Below, piece after piece: positions 36,060-45,849 of a stretch of 64,000 bases of DNA. The stretch is from Dastarcus helophoroides (lineage: Eukaryota; Arthropoda; Insecta; Coleoptera; Bothrideridae). Location of the stretch: positions 35,485,626 through 35,549,625 of the forward strand of contig CM053327.1 in NCBI GenBank assembly GCA_028583605.1, written 5' to 3'. How positions within the stretch are numbered: the first letter of the stretch is position 1; every line of letters begins with the position of its first letter. The notes below the pieces were generated by a model, which saw nothing but the letters and a program-made list of their open reading frames with translations, was not told where the DNA came from and searched no databases. The position numbers and the translations under genes are program-made.

Positions 36060-36498
36060 TGTGAAAAAAAATTTACAAAACGATAGTCAAGAGTATTGCA
36101 CTATATGGTTCAGAGGTCTGGGAAATAACAAAGAAGAATGAAGACAAATTGAAGGCCATGGAGATGGACTTTTGAAGGCGCAGCTGTAGGGTGACAAAAA
36201 CAAAAAGGATAAGAAATGAATACATTCGAAAAGAAATGTGAGTTACATGAGTGCATATTTTGGATGCAATAGAAAAAAGGAGCTTAAATTGGCACAGACA
36301 TTTAAGCAGAATGCCAGATGAACGGTGGCCGTCAAAAATATTTTATTGGTAACCTCATACACAAAAAAAAGAGGAAGATTGGAACTCACATGGAACGAAG
36401 GAGTGGCTCAAGCAGTGCAGGACAGGTGTATGAAAGACGACGATTTGCAAGATAAAAGGAGGTGGAGGCTTGGGTGCGAGAGACGCCGTATGGTGTAG
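36060..36498 (+). pseudogene. RTE-like LINE, 3' end of ORF2
   Basis: Plus-strand C-terminus of an endonuclease/reverse-transcriptase protein: TIVKSIALYGSEVWEITKK, KLKAMEMDF, then LNWHRHLSRMPDERWP and finally LTWNEGVAQAVQDRCMKDDD, RRWRLGCERRRMV and TAG. The pattern LYG.E.W...KK, H..RMPDERWP and W..G...RR is the usual tail of RTE-type LINE ORF2. At least three in-frame stops and one frameshift are present. It is 5'-truncated, with its coding end immediately before the next insertion. Confidence 0.75.
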
Positions 36499-36514
36499 TT
36501 CCCACTCGCATTTT

Positions 36515-36845
36515 TATTTTGAGTTTAATCCACTCTCAGAGGGTAACCCCATTATGCTTTCAAAGCACTGCGAGTAGGATGCAAAAACAAGGATAGATGG
36601 TGATGAACCGTCTTCTTAAACGAGGATAGGTTGTAGTTTTTGGGGAAAATTCCTTTCGGTAACAAGTTCCATTACTTGCAAATTCCATAGAAAAAAGAAT
36701 CTCCGTAGCCAGAAGTCCTCACTGTGTTAAGCTAGACCGCACAGAAATTTGCTGTCTCCGACTGTGTAGTATGCCTCAAGAATCTTGCCCTTGGGGGGAT
36801 CAATCCTATTAGTTCCTGGGAGCATCTTCCATGATAGTACTTGCA
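36515..36845 (-). mobile_element. 5'-truncated Jockey/CR1-like LINE, 3' end copy
   Basis: Minus-strand 3' end of the same LINE family as 47800-48842: GAGTTTAATCCACTC, AGGGTAACCCCATTATGCT, CAAAGCACTGC and AATCTTGCCCTTGGGG are shared in order. Only the last ~330 bp remain (3' part of ORF2 and UTR). Confidence 0.85.
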
Positions 36846-37150
36846 GCAATGCGTACAGCTGCTTACAGGCCACGGAAGGTTCCAGGAAGACCTCCATAGG
36901 ATGGGAAAGAGGAACTCACCGTTATGCCAATGTGGAGAGCCCGAGGATGCTGATCATGTAATGTTTGTCTGCAGGAATCGGGAGGAATAAAGGAACAAAA
37001 CAGAGCAACTAGCGATAAGAAAGGGAGTTTTCTGGCCAAGAAGTATCGAGGAGATTGATGAAGCGGTGCGGAACCCAAATTTCTTTGAAGTTCTGAACCA
37101 AGCCGTTAGAAAGCTTGATAAACTCAAGTCCTCATTCGAGGAACACTAGA
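36846..37150 (+). pseudogene. R1/I-like LINE ORF2 C-terminus with zinc knuckle
   Basis: Plus strand: QLLTGHGRFQEDLHRMGK then SPLCQCGEPEDADHVMFVC, a CCHC zinc finger typical of R1/I-group LINE ORF2 ends, then a stop after RNREE. The same frame continues through GVFWPRSIEEIDEAVRNPNF and AVRKLDKLKSSFEEH to a TAG at 37147-37149. One nonsense codon is thus visible. It directly abuts the preceding minus-strand LINE, so one inserted next to or into the other. Confidence 0.82.
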
Positions 37151-37404
37151 TTTCGAGTACCGGGGAATCGAGTACCTGGGAAACAAATCTACGAGAAAGC
37201 GGAATAGGATAATATGGAAGAAAATCTACGCCAAACTCCAAGCTCTGAGCTGGAACCATCTAAAGCCAAGAGGATCGAGTACCTTGGCATGGCACAAGCT
37301 GGGGGATTGAGCACTTAGCCTTAGACGTAACGCAAGGTAAAGAAAAGATAGACAACGAGAGGAGAAACGATAGAATAAAATATTAGGTTAAATAGCTTAG
37401 ACTA
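37151..37404. other. Unassigned, possibly LINE 3' UTR
   Basis: GA-rich sequence following the LINE stop (CGAGTACC(G/T)GG and TCGAGTACCT recur). It is probably the 3' untranslated part of the 36846-37150 element, but there is no second copy to prove it. Confidence 0.35.
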
Positions 37405-37604
37405 GGATTCCATAATGCACAGACCAATAGGTTTGGACATTTATTAGATTAGAAGTTTGGAAACCAAATACCGGTTTCGATTTTGTTAGATCTCGTCAGT
37501 TTGGTATATCCAACTCGAATGCTAATAAATGTTCCGCAAGTAAGTACTAAAACATTCACAGGCGTCAAGCGAGTGACTCTTTAGTACTGCCACCTATTGG
37601 TCCA
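37405..37604 (+). repeat. Direct repeat copy 1 of palindromic-element interior
   Basis: About 200 bp nearly identical to 37781-37980 (offset 376 bp), starting GGATTC(C/T)ATAATGCACAGAC and ending TACTGCCACCTATTGGTCCA. Confidence 0.92.
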
Positions 37605-37639
37605 TAGAGAAACTATGGCTATCTCCAACAATGTCGTAT

Positions 37640-38055
37640 GCAAGAATAATGCAACCTAGACTACAAATTCATGCAGCCCTCCAGGCGTGTATAGTGAATC
37701 ATAGGTAGCTGAACTACCAACAGTTGAAACACTGCCACCTAGCGAAGCGGTTGCTCTCTAGGAGAGTTTCCAGAAGACAAGGATTCTATAATGCACAGAC
37801 CAATAGGTTTGGACATTTATTAGATTCGAAGTTTGGAAACCAAATACCGGTTTCGATCTTGTTAGATCTCGTCAGTTTGGTATATCCAACTCGAATGCTA
37901 ATAAATGTTCCGCAAGTAAGTACTAAAACATTCACAGGCGTCAAGCTAGTGGCTCTTTAGTACTGCCACCTATTGGTCCAGAGAGTTTCTCTATTTATAT
38001 CACTATCAGCCTGGAGGGCTGCATGAATTTGTAGTCTAGGTTGCATTCTTCTTGC
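37640..38055. repeat. Palindromic MITE-like element, 47-bp terminal inverted repeats
   Basis: Left terminus 37640-37686 (GCAAGAATAATGCAACCTAG ... CCTCCAGGC) and right terminus 38009-38055 are reverse complements with one mismatch. The 416-bp element contains the second copy of the 200-bp block found at 37405-37604, and a diverged relative lies at 22849-23060. No coding frame; target duplication not clear. Confidence 0.85.
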
Positions 38056-38334
38056 GGGTTAGACTAGAATAAGGTGAAGGGTAGGTTGGATAAATTAAAT
38101 GACAGATTAGGAACTAGACTAGAGACTAGAAAAATGTTTTGTTAAACCGAAGTAGGAACCAACATTGTAAACAACACTGTAAACAAACAAATAATGACTT
38201 ACTATGTAATAATTAAGGTTAGAGGGGTATGCATGCGTAGGAACCCTCGAAAATGAAGTGTAGATAGCTTTAAAATAATATACGTGTATATGGGATTGGA
38301 AGTTAAATTTAATAATAAAAAAAAATGTGATTTT
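38056..38334. other. Unassigned spacer inside the mariner fossil
   Basis: AT-rich sequence between the MITE-like element and the C-terminal transposase remnant. Nothing recognised. Confidence 0.35.
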
Positions 38335-38640
38335 GCTTTAGGACATTGCCCGCTACCATTTAGCCAATCTGACACATCAAATATTAGAGGAAATGGATTA
38401 AGCAACATTAAAACAAGCAATTATTATATCTTTGGGTCTCTTAACGAAGCTCTAGCAGATGAGCGAGTCCATGATGATGCTGCTGTTGAGAAATCTGTGC
38501 GCAATTGGTTGCAAACATGCCTCCCTTCTTTTCATGATAATGGCATTAGAAAACTCCCAATGCATTAGGAAAAATGCATAACAAAATCAGGAGATTACGT
38601 GGAAAAATAATTAATAGCTTTTATATATGTATCCTAAATA
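38335..38640 (+). pseudogene. Mariner transposase fossil, C-terminal part
   Basis: One frame reads LANLTHQILEEMD after a degenerate second-aspartate region (DIARYH). The next frame gives SNYYIFGSLNEALADERV, then VRNWLQTCLPSFHDNGIRKL, and after a stop KCITKSGDYVEK, the usual mariner C-terminus. The proline-rich stretch before the third aspartate is deleted, and a frameshift and stops follow. It ends about 15 bp before the right terminal repeat, as in intact mariners. Confidence 0.85.
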
Positions 38641-38653
38641 TTTTTAAAAACAA

Positions 38654-38681
38654 ATTTCGGTTCATATTTGATTAACCCTAG
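38654..38681 (-). repeat. Right mariner terminal inverted repeat
   Basis: Plus-strand ATTTCGGTTCATATTTGATT followed by AACCCTAG, the reverse complement of the left terminus with three differences. Followed by TA. Confidence 0.8.
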
Positions 38682-38689
38682 TATTTGTG

Positions 38690-39060
38690 TTAGTGATGGA
38701 ATCGTTTTGGAGACGAAAAACTAAAGAGATGGGCTTCACATCAATTTGCCAGGACTCTACTGTTAAAATATCACAAAGAAGTTTATTTGTGAGTGAGATT
38801 CACTGGCAATAGACCAAGCTTATCCTGTTGTTATTACGAGTTATAGATGATAATGTCTTATGATGAACAGAATCTTTCACTTTAACTGGAGACAGCAAGT
38901 CAAATACTTGATGTACTCAGTTCCAGCAGATCTCTCTCTTAAGCTGATGAATGGTTTTCCAAATCTTTAATTTATCCTCACTCTTATAATATATTATTTT
39001 CCGGAATACTGAAGTGTGACGTCACTTTCATTCCAGAACCCTCTTTATTTACCTAAATTA
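38690..39060. other. Unassigned sequence right of the mariner fossil
   Basis: No gene or repeat recognised. Confidence 0.3.
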
Positions 39061-39715
39061 GGTTTTGCAATTAAAGTTTAAATTTTAAATAAATCTCGAA
39101 ATTTTCAGATATATTTTGGGTATATCTTAGATATGTCGAACCATTTTGCCTGACATTTTGATTCTATAATGCACATTTGACATTTTGATAAAAATTTAAA
39201 ATTTCGAGTAAATGCTTTTAGAAATTTAAAAATATTTTTGAACTAATTATTTACATTTTGAATTAAATACCAGCAATTTATCTTTAATTTTTTAGAAATG
39301 TCGACATTCTTTTAAAAATTTAAAAATTTTGAGCAAAGTTTAGTAGTTTGATATTTTTTAAATTTCGATTTTAAATTCAAATTACATAATTTAAATTTAA
39401 ATTGTTTATGTGGTTTAAACTTAAGATAGTAAACTTTAATTTGCAGTGTTCACTGGACTATAAACTCAAAATGTTAATCTTAATTTTACCGTTTTTATGT
39501 AAAATTTGATTTTTGAAAAAAGTAGTCTTAAGAATTTTTCATATTTTTCCAAAATTTTGAGTTTTTTTCTTAAAATTTCTAGTCTTTTTTTCTATTTAGT
39601 GATTTTTATTTGTGTTAGAAATTACCTTCTCTTATTGAAAGACATAATTATTTCTCTAACTTGGTTTTGTCATCTACTTTTTTTGTCGTCTAGTTTTGTT
39701 GAGGCCTCGATCTAA
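39061..39715 (-). repeat. AT-rich degenerate block repeat, T-rich polarity
   Basis: Short units such as TTTTGAATT, AAATTTCGA and TTTTTTAAATTT resemble decayed members of the 24-27-kb block. The plus-strand frame at 39506-39715 is compositional. Confidence 0.5.
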
Positions 39716-39718
39716 AAA

Positions 39719-39975
39719 TTGAAATACAAATCTTGCCCCTGAAACCAAGAAAGATAAAAAAACATGAGAAATAGTCTTGAAGGGAGAGATTGCAGGTGGC
39801 TTAAAAAACATTTAGAAGAAGTGGTATTCTATTAATAGTCTTAAAAAGTGTTATTGAGTTTTTAACTTGAAATACAAATTTTGGCCCCTGAAACCAAAAA
39901 AGATAAAAAAACACAACAAAGGTTGCTCTTACACGTTTCGACAGCCCAGCTATCATCTTTAGAGAGATTAAAAAA
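39719..39975 (+). repeat. Two partial copies of the 12.2-kb palindromic element
   Basis: GAAATACAAAT(C/T)TTG(C/G)CCCC followed by TGAAACCAA(G/A)AAAGATAAAA occurs at 39719-39764 and 39868-39913. The second copy continues with CAACAAAGGTTGCTCT and ATCTTTAGAGAGATTA, the arm sequence of 12195-12352. Confidence 0.8.
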
Positions 39976-40276
39976 AGGTTTTGATTTGTTTTTGAAACTA
40001 AATTGAAGTCAGTGACAAATCTGCCAAGTAGATGGATAAAGGAGATTCGGGAACGAAAGTGGCGACACACTCCATTATGCTGCAGAAGAATAAATTGTTG
40101 GGGTAAAGCAATGTTTAGATGGGACATTAAATTAAATAATGAGATGATCTGTTTGACAAATTTTGAAGGATAAACTTAAATTAAATTATAGAATTAAAAC
40201 TTAAAGAGTTATTAAAACTTGTAGTATAGATTTATGAACTAAATTTGAAATTTTAATAATACCATTTCAAACATAC

Positions 40277-40860
40277 TGTTACGGACTTATCGGTTCAAAA
40301 TGATTATTAAACATTTGCTGAATAATACCCACCTTATTTTTAAACTAAACTCGGGACACTGCAACTGAATGATTAACTCACTTATTGACTTTTAACTACT
40401 AGCTCACTAATTATACTGACTGACTGTAACTGACTGACTGTAACTGACTGATTCTAACTAATACCCACCTTATTTTTAAACTAAAATCGGGACACTGCAA
40501 CTGAATGATTAACTCACTTATTGACTTTTAACTACTAGCTCACTAATTATACTGACTGACTGTAACTGACTGATTGTAACTGACTGACTGTAACTGACTG
40601 ACTGTAACTGACTGACTGTAACTGACTGACTGTAACTGACTGACTGTAACTGACTGACTCTAACTAACTCGAGGGAAAGGCGACCGCCTTATATAGTTTT
40701 GGCTCCCAGGTTCTAGAAAAATTCCGCAGATTAGACGTTTGCCGAAATTTCTGGAACGCTTATCAGCCGTTTGCTTTTTTATCGCGGCCGCTTTCCCCTT
40801 ATCAGATCTTTCTAGAAACTTTTCTCACGTACTAAATTCTACAATTTACATTTCGTTACA
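40277..40860 (+). mobile_element. Solo-LTR-like element with 4-bp target duplication
   Basis: Begins TGTTACGGACTTATC and ends CATTTCGTTACA, with TG...CA ends and ATAC on both sides (40273-40276; 40861-40864), as expected for a Ty3/gypsy-type solo LTR. A TATATA-containing stretch (CTTATATAGTTTT) sits near 40690. The first half is expanded by a 137-bp duplication and a GACTGACTGTAACT minisatellite. The second half (GAGGGAAAGGCGACCGCC to the end) is related to 44640-44843. No internal region or second LTR is present. Confidence 0.75.
40322..40672 (+). repeat. 137-bp duplication plus 14-bp GACTGACTGTAACT minisatellite
   Basis: AATACCCACCTTATTTTTAA starts at 40324 and again at 40461. From about 40550 to 40665 the 14-bp unit GACTGACTGTAACT repeats seven to eight times with few changes. 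All of this lies inside the LTR-like element. Confidence 0.9.
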
Positions 40861-40864
40861 ATAC

Positions 40865-42848
40865 CAAATTTAAGTTTAATTTTGGACAGTGAAGACAAAA
40901 CCAGTTCTTCTTGGAATTTCAAGTGTAGTACAGATTTTGAGAAAATTCATTTTACATTTCTAAAAAATGAATTTTTAGAAATTTATAGCCTGTATTGTAT
41001 CATAAAAAATTAAATAACCTTAAAATTAAATCCTTATTAAGAATTATTAATTTCATAATATTTAGCAGCTTCACAATAACTTGGTAGCACATAATAGGTT
41101 AATTACAATTAAAATACGTTGGTTATCTATCATAATACCCTAAATACAGATTTTATTTTAATAGCTCATTGATTTTTTTGTTCTCGTTGTCAATAATACG
41201 ATAAATCTTTGAATGCAACTCGATTATTAGCGATCAAAACAATCTCGGACGTGGCCAGACGACTCGACTAACGCCTCGTCGCGTGGCAACTCTCCCGACT
41301 ATTATAAATTACATAATAATCTCTTAACATCAATAGCTATAATGTTTTAAAGATGATTTCTTTTGCTATGGATTTGCTGTCATGAGTCAGTCAAGTCAAA
41401 AGTTTGTGCACAACTCAAAAAAATCTTTCTATATTTGAAATTCACCCAAGTGAGGTCACGGTGATGTTAGTTATGAATAAAGCTGGCTTGTGTCGAGTCT
41501 GGTATATTAAGGGGTCAATCCAACTTCCCTTGGAACATTCTCCTTAATAGGTTACATTTGGGTGGCAGTCCCCTGGATACAACAAAGCCCCAAGAAGTAT
41601 TTTCTTTTCCGAGTTAGATATAAATTAAAGGGTCGACAAGCGATAAGTTACCGGGTAAATTGTTAAAAAAGCCTGTAAAGTAGGCGACAGGAAATACCGG
41701 CTGCCACTTGATAACGATGCATGAAATTTATTGCAACAATTATATAGAAGCTTTTTGTTGTAGCGAGTGGAAAATACTTAAAAGCATTGGGCGAAGGTTA
41801 TTAAAGCAGGAAAACAATTTACAGCAAACGTTTGGAAGTAATTACTCCTCGTTAAAGACTGCAACGTTATTGACCCAATAGGTATTTCAGGGTTTGCTCT
41901 CGGAAAAGACGTGCTCTCGGATACAGTTACATTCTTAAATTGAACTTTGCTTGAGAAAATTTTCTTAATAATTCCATGACAACAGTTGTATCGTTGAGGT
42001 TTACAAACTCTGGTTGAAGAGTGTGAGGAAACGTATCAGGATTTTTATGTAGTTTGAGGTCGGGTTCCTGTGAACCATTCGCGTAATTTGCGTATCCCTG
42101 TCCCTATAATTTCGTTTTGTTATTTTTATGTTATATCTGACTTGCCTTTCATTCGTAATCTACCGTCCTTCCGTCAAACGCGTTGCTTGGTATAATATTT
42201 CAAATGCTATATCTGCATCATTTTACTTAATTAAGGTTGACAATTTCATGTGTTTTACCCACTTGAAGCCCCGTTTTCGCATAATTGCGTGTTGAACGGC
42301 TGTCTAGCCCATTCCATTTTGTATTATGCTAAACATTTCCACCCAGAACCCCAACACGCGGGGTTGTGTACATCAGGGCGTTGTTTTCCATCGTGTCTGC
42401 ACGAGCGTGACCAGATGACACACCTTGATTTGCGTCCGGTGGTAATTGGCATTGGCTTTATGCAAATTTCTTTAAAAGTTGTCATAAAGCGGATATACGC
42501 ATTTTTTACACAAATTTGTGCACGACATTTTGCCACTTTTATTGATAAATTAAATCACGAAAGCAACTCTTAATTGGTGGAGAATATAGTCTTATAGTAA
42601 TGGGAACTAAATACGAGACGCCAACTTACGAAGCGAGTTTGTTATCTCAGACGTACGTGAATAACATAAAACAATTTATAAATGAACACACAAAATACTA
42701 TTTTTGATTTATTATTAACTTGTTTCCATTTCGTATGTAATCATCATGGTATAGTTGGTAAGGCTGTAGAGGGCATTGTAACACTATTTTGTTTAATGTT
42801 CCAACCAAAATATGCCCGAGCAAACGTCTGTTGTACGAAAACCAATTA

Positions 42849-42850
<2 letters not shown>
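40865..42850. other. Unassigned; higher-complexity region at about 41450-42560
   Basis: No exon fits beat or another known family. The interval at about 42200-42560 has open frames on both strands over the same bases, which argues against either. It includes TTTATGCAAATTT near 42458 and could be conserved non-coding sequence. Confidence 0.35.
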
Positions 42851-42905
<55 letters not shown>

Positions 42906-43025
42906 CCCCCCTCTCTCTCTCTATCTCTCTCTCTCTCTCTCTCGCTCCCTCTCTCTCTCTCCTGCCTCTCTCTCTATCTCTCTCTCTTTCTCTCTTTCTC
43001 TCTCTCTCTCTCTTTCTCTCTCTCT
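42851..43025 (+). repeat. (CT)n polypyrimidine tract, ~175 bp
   Basis: Nearly uninterrupted CT/TTTCTC repeats with a few C runs, a pure pyrimidine:purine strand asymmetry. Frames through it (SLSLSL or RERERE) are artefacts. Confidence 0.97.
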
Positions 43026-43029
43026 GCCC

Positions 43030-44535
43030 TACATGCCCAACAACCAAGGACACAGAGATCATTATCAAGCAGCAACATTTCAATATTTTCTTGAAACAAA
43101 ATTAACCTGTAGCTATGATTGGCTGGTTCTAACCCCAACACACATATCATGAAAGCTTTTAATTGTATTACTGTTTGACAAACTAATGTACAGCTACTCT
43201 ATAGTGGGTACCTCTTTTAATTGCAATTTTTAATTGGTTTAAGAACTAGTTAATTTTTCTCTTAAAAACAGCCACCCCTTATTTAATTTTTACTGTACGC
43301 AATTCTGAGTTTAAGTTTGATAGAAGCCGAATCAACTGGACCTTATTTGTATAATGACCAAAGCTGCAGCTGAATGCAGTTTCAATGTACAAGATGCTTA
43401 ACTCTGCAACTAACATCAGGCCAAAGTAGACTTTCGAATCCCTTGGGGCTAGCAAGTTATTCACTCGAAAATGTAAATAATAGCCTATCGGGTTCCACTG
43501 TCGTCCTTTCCAGGACCCTACGACTAATCTCTCGTTCGACTCGAAGCAACGAATATCCATCATAATCCGTCCGAGGCTTTCAATTGACCGATTCGTCGCC
43601 GTGACGTGCCAGAATTGGATAGAGCGAGAATTTGATTTAGTAGATTAATTTGGGCATAATTTTGAATAATGGCGGCCAAATTGCGCTTTATAACGATACG
43701 GAATTTGTATATGAGAGAGTGTGTTGCATTCAATTAGAACGATGCACCTGCCATGTATTTTATAAGCCGGCGTCATAAAGTTGGATGCTATTAAAATTTG
43801 ACAAGCCGGCATTACAATTTAATCAAGGATTTGTGTTTGGGTGTCGGGTTAGTACCTTTCAAACTAATTAGGGATGTACGGCTTACAGCGTTATGGCGCA
43901 CATTAAATTTGCATCATATTTTGCCATTCGATGGCTCCGATATTATTTAAATTTCGACGATACGTGCGCGTATGGGATGAAATTGGAGTTCCATTAAATT
44001 AATAAATTATGCCAGATATAATTTATAGCTGGTGGTTTTGTTAAAGCCTATTTGTCTACGGCCGGCATATTATGAAAGCATAATTTTAATATTTTCAGTC
44101 GCTCGTGTGAACAACAAGATACGAGTGAAGTTTCCAAAAGAGGCTCAAACAATTGCGATTTTTTTTAAATGTGAGCTTTAGAAGGTCCACATTTGTATCT
44201 CGCCCTTAATTAATTCATTTAATTACCATTAATTAATTTAATTTCATAGGACTTCCATTTAAATTTACATTCCCAGTCAAATAGAGAACTTTAGCAATCA
44301 TTTCAATCCTCTATTCTATTTCGTGTTTTAGATGAACATATGGGATTCATGTTCAAGTGCTATCCTGACGAATGTCCTTGTTAAAATCCAATTAGTCTGT
44401 TTTCAAAAAAACACCTTTTCCTATCATCTAAGCCATGCCCAATTCTGCCATATATGCATACTGGGGCTACGGGGGCTAATCTATTAACTGTCTCAATAAA
44501 TTGCTGCGCTGTTCGAAAATTAAAACTGTGTGAAT
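43030..44535. other. Unassigned; candidate conserved non-coding block 43560-44110
   Basis: The 43560-44110 stretch is high in complexity, rich in ATTA/TAAT and AATTAG cores, and holds CACCTG and ATTTGCAT motifs. No convincing coding frame. This appearance suggests an intronic regulatory region, by inference only. Confidence 0.35.
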
Positions 44536-44843
44536 TGTAACACCAAACTGATTTTGGAACACTACATTTATAATTCACTCAACTATTAGACTATCTAGCT
44601 AACTAACCCGACTAATTAAGTAACTAACTCATCGAATAACTTACTGACTGAGGGAAAGACGGCCGCGCATATATACCCTTCCAGTTTTCTAGACGGATCT
44701 CCATACAGATAAGATTATCGCTTGCGGAAATTTCTGGAGCGCTTCTCTGCCTTGTGATTCATTCTCTTGGCCCCTTCCCATTATCAAACGTTTTAGGAGA
44801 GTTACTTACAAAATCACTAATACAAATTCTACATTTTGTTACA
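44536..44843 (+). mobile_element. Shorter LTR-like relative of 40277-40860
   Basis: Ends TGTAACACC...TTTTGTTACA. From ACTGACTGAGGGAAAGACGG onward it parallels the other copy (CGGAAATTTCTGGAGCGCTT against CCGAAATTTCTGGAACGCTT, then an ACATTT(T/C)GTTACA end). Flanks (GAAT and ATAT) do not form a clean target duplication. It lacks the minisatellite expansion. Confidence 0.65.
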
Positions 44844-45849
44844 ATATTGATTTGTAAATAGCTTTGCTAAGCATTTGTAAAAACAAATTTTTTTTTTTTT
44901 TTTTGCCAATGAAACATCCCAAGTACACTTGAAGCTTGCGACTTTTTCGTAAACGCTCACAGCTGACTACTGCACTACAAAATCTTATTTCAGCTCAAAA
45001 GAGCGCAATTAAGTATCTGAAAACGACATAGCCCCAAGGTTTAAAATAGGGTGAAAATCGAGGATGAACCCCGCCACCGGCCTCATTCTTAATTCCGTTT
45101 ATGGACCTAATTTATTTGTTTTGATAGTTGTTAAATGGATGAAGGAGCAGCGAAGGAAAGACAACAAAACAAACGATATCTCATTAAATTCGACATCAAA
45201 GACAAGACTATAAGGGTACAAAATTTGGAAACCGTCCGGAAAATTTTATTTTATATATAAACTTCCCATTTTAAGTAGAAAGTTTTAAACTTTATGCTCT
45301 TCTGTGCTCGGGAAGAGTAAAAGTTCAACATTCCGTTGTGTCGATTTAAACTTTTGTTTCTTTCTCTTTTAGTTGATGTTTCTGCTGGTTTTTGAAGGGG
45401 CGTTTATTGGAATATTTTAATTTAGGGACATCGGAGTTTATCCTAACTCTTTAAAGGGCCTTGTTCCCTTAAGAGTAAAAAGGGAGTTTCGCTTTAAAGC
45501 TAAGTCGAATGTTTACGATCTCTGATCTATACAAAGGGCAGCATCGCTGTTTTGCGACAAGCGACCAAAAGTAATACGTCTTTAAAAAAGTTGTTCAATA
45601 TTTGTCATAATTCAGCCGCACCCAATCCTCTTTCTCGGCCGTAATTTCACGAACGTAATTTCGTCCATAAGCTGACTTCTTAGATGCGATATTATTGTGT
45701 TTTTCTTTCTCTTAAATTGTTTGTTTTTAAAAGATTTTCCTTTGTTATACTGCCATTTTAATTTCTTTTGTTTAAATATATAAAATACTTCGAATTTCGA
45801 AAATAATTTATTTCTATTTAAACTTACCTTTAATTTTTAAGAATAAAAA
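44844..45849. other. Unassigned intron sequence
   Basis: Includes a poly(T) run at 44888-44904. No exon or repeat array recognised. Confidence 0.35.

Larger units (their letters stand above)
31649..38681 (+). mobile_element. Mariner element expanded by nested insertions
   Basis: The termini CGAGGGTAAATCAAATATGA (from 31649) and its near reverse complement (to 38681) are mariner-type inverted repeats of about 28 bp, each next to TA (31647-31648; 38682-38683). Between them lie an N-terminal and middle transposase fossil (35380-36010) and the C-terminal part (38335-38640), in the same orientation and correct order. An intact mariner is about 1.3 kb; here ~7 kb separates the ends because of a 256-bp satellite, three LINE pieces and a palindromic element. 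Alternatively, two mariner copies contributed the two ends. Confidence 0.72.

Noticed and set aside
42250..42573. 107-codon plus frame and 70-codon minus frame over the same bases
   Set aside because: No motif on either strand, and mutual overlap suggests chance in a higher-GC island.
42789..43105. Open frames on both strands giving SLSLSL and RERERE proteins
   Set aside because: They are translations of the (CT)n tract with no independent coding evidence.
43279..43563. 94-codon minus-strand frame considered as a beat tail exon
   Set aside because: No acceptor of suitable phase or Beat-like sequence, and a competing plus-strand frame over the same bases.
13122..43915. ATGCAAAT/ATTTGCAT octamers near 13125, 14572, 42460 and 43908
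   Set aside because: About four to five are expected by chance in 64 kb of this composition; not evidence of POU regulation.
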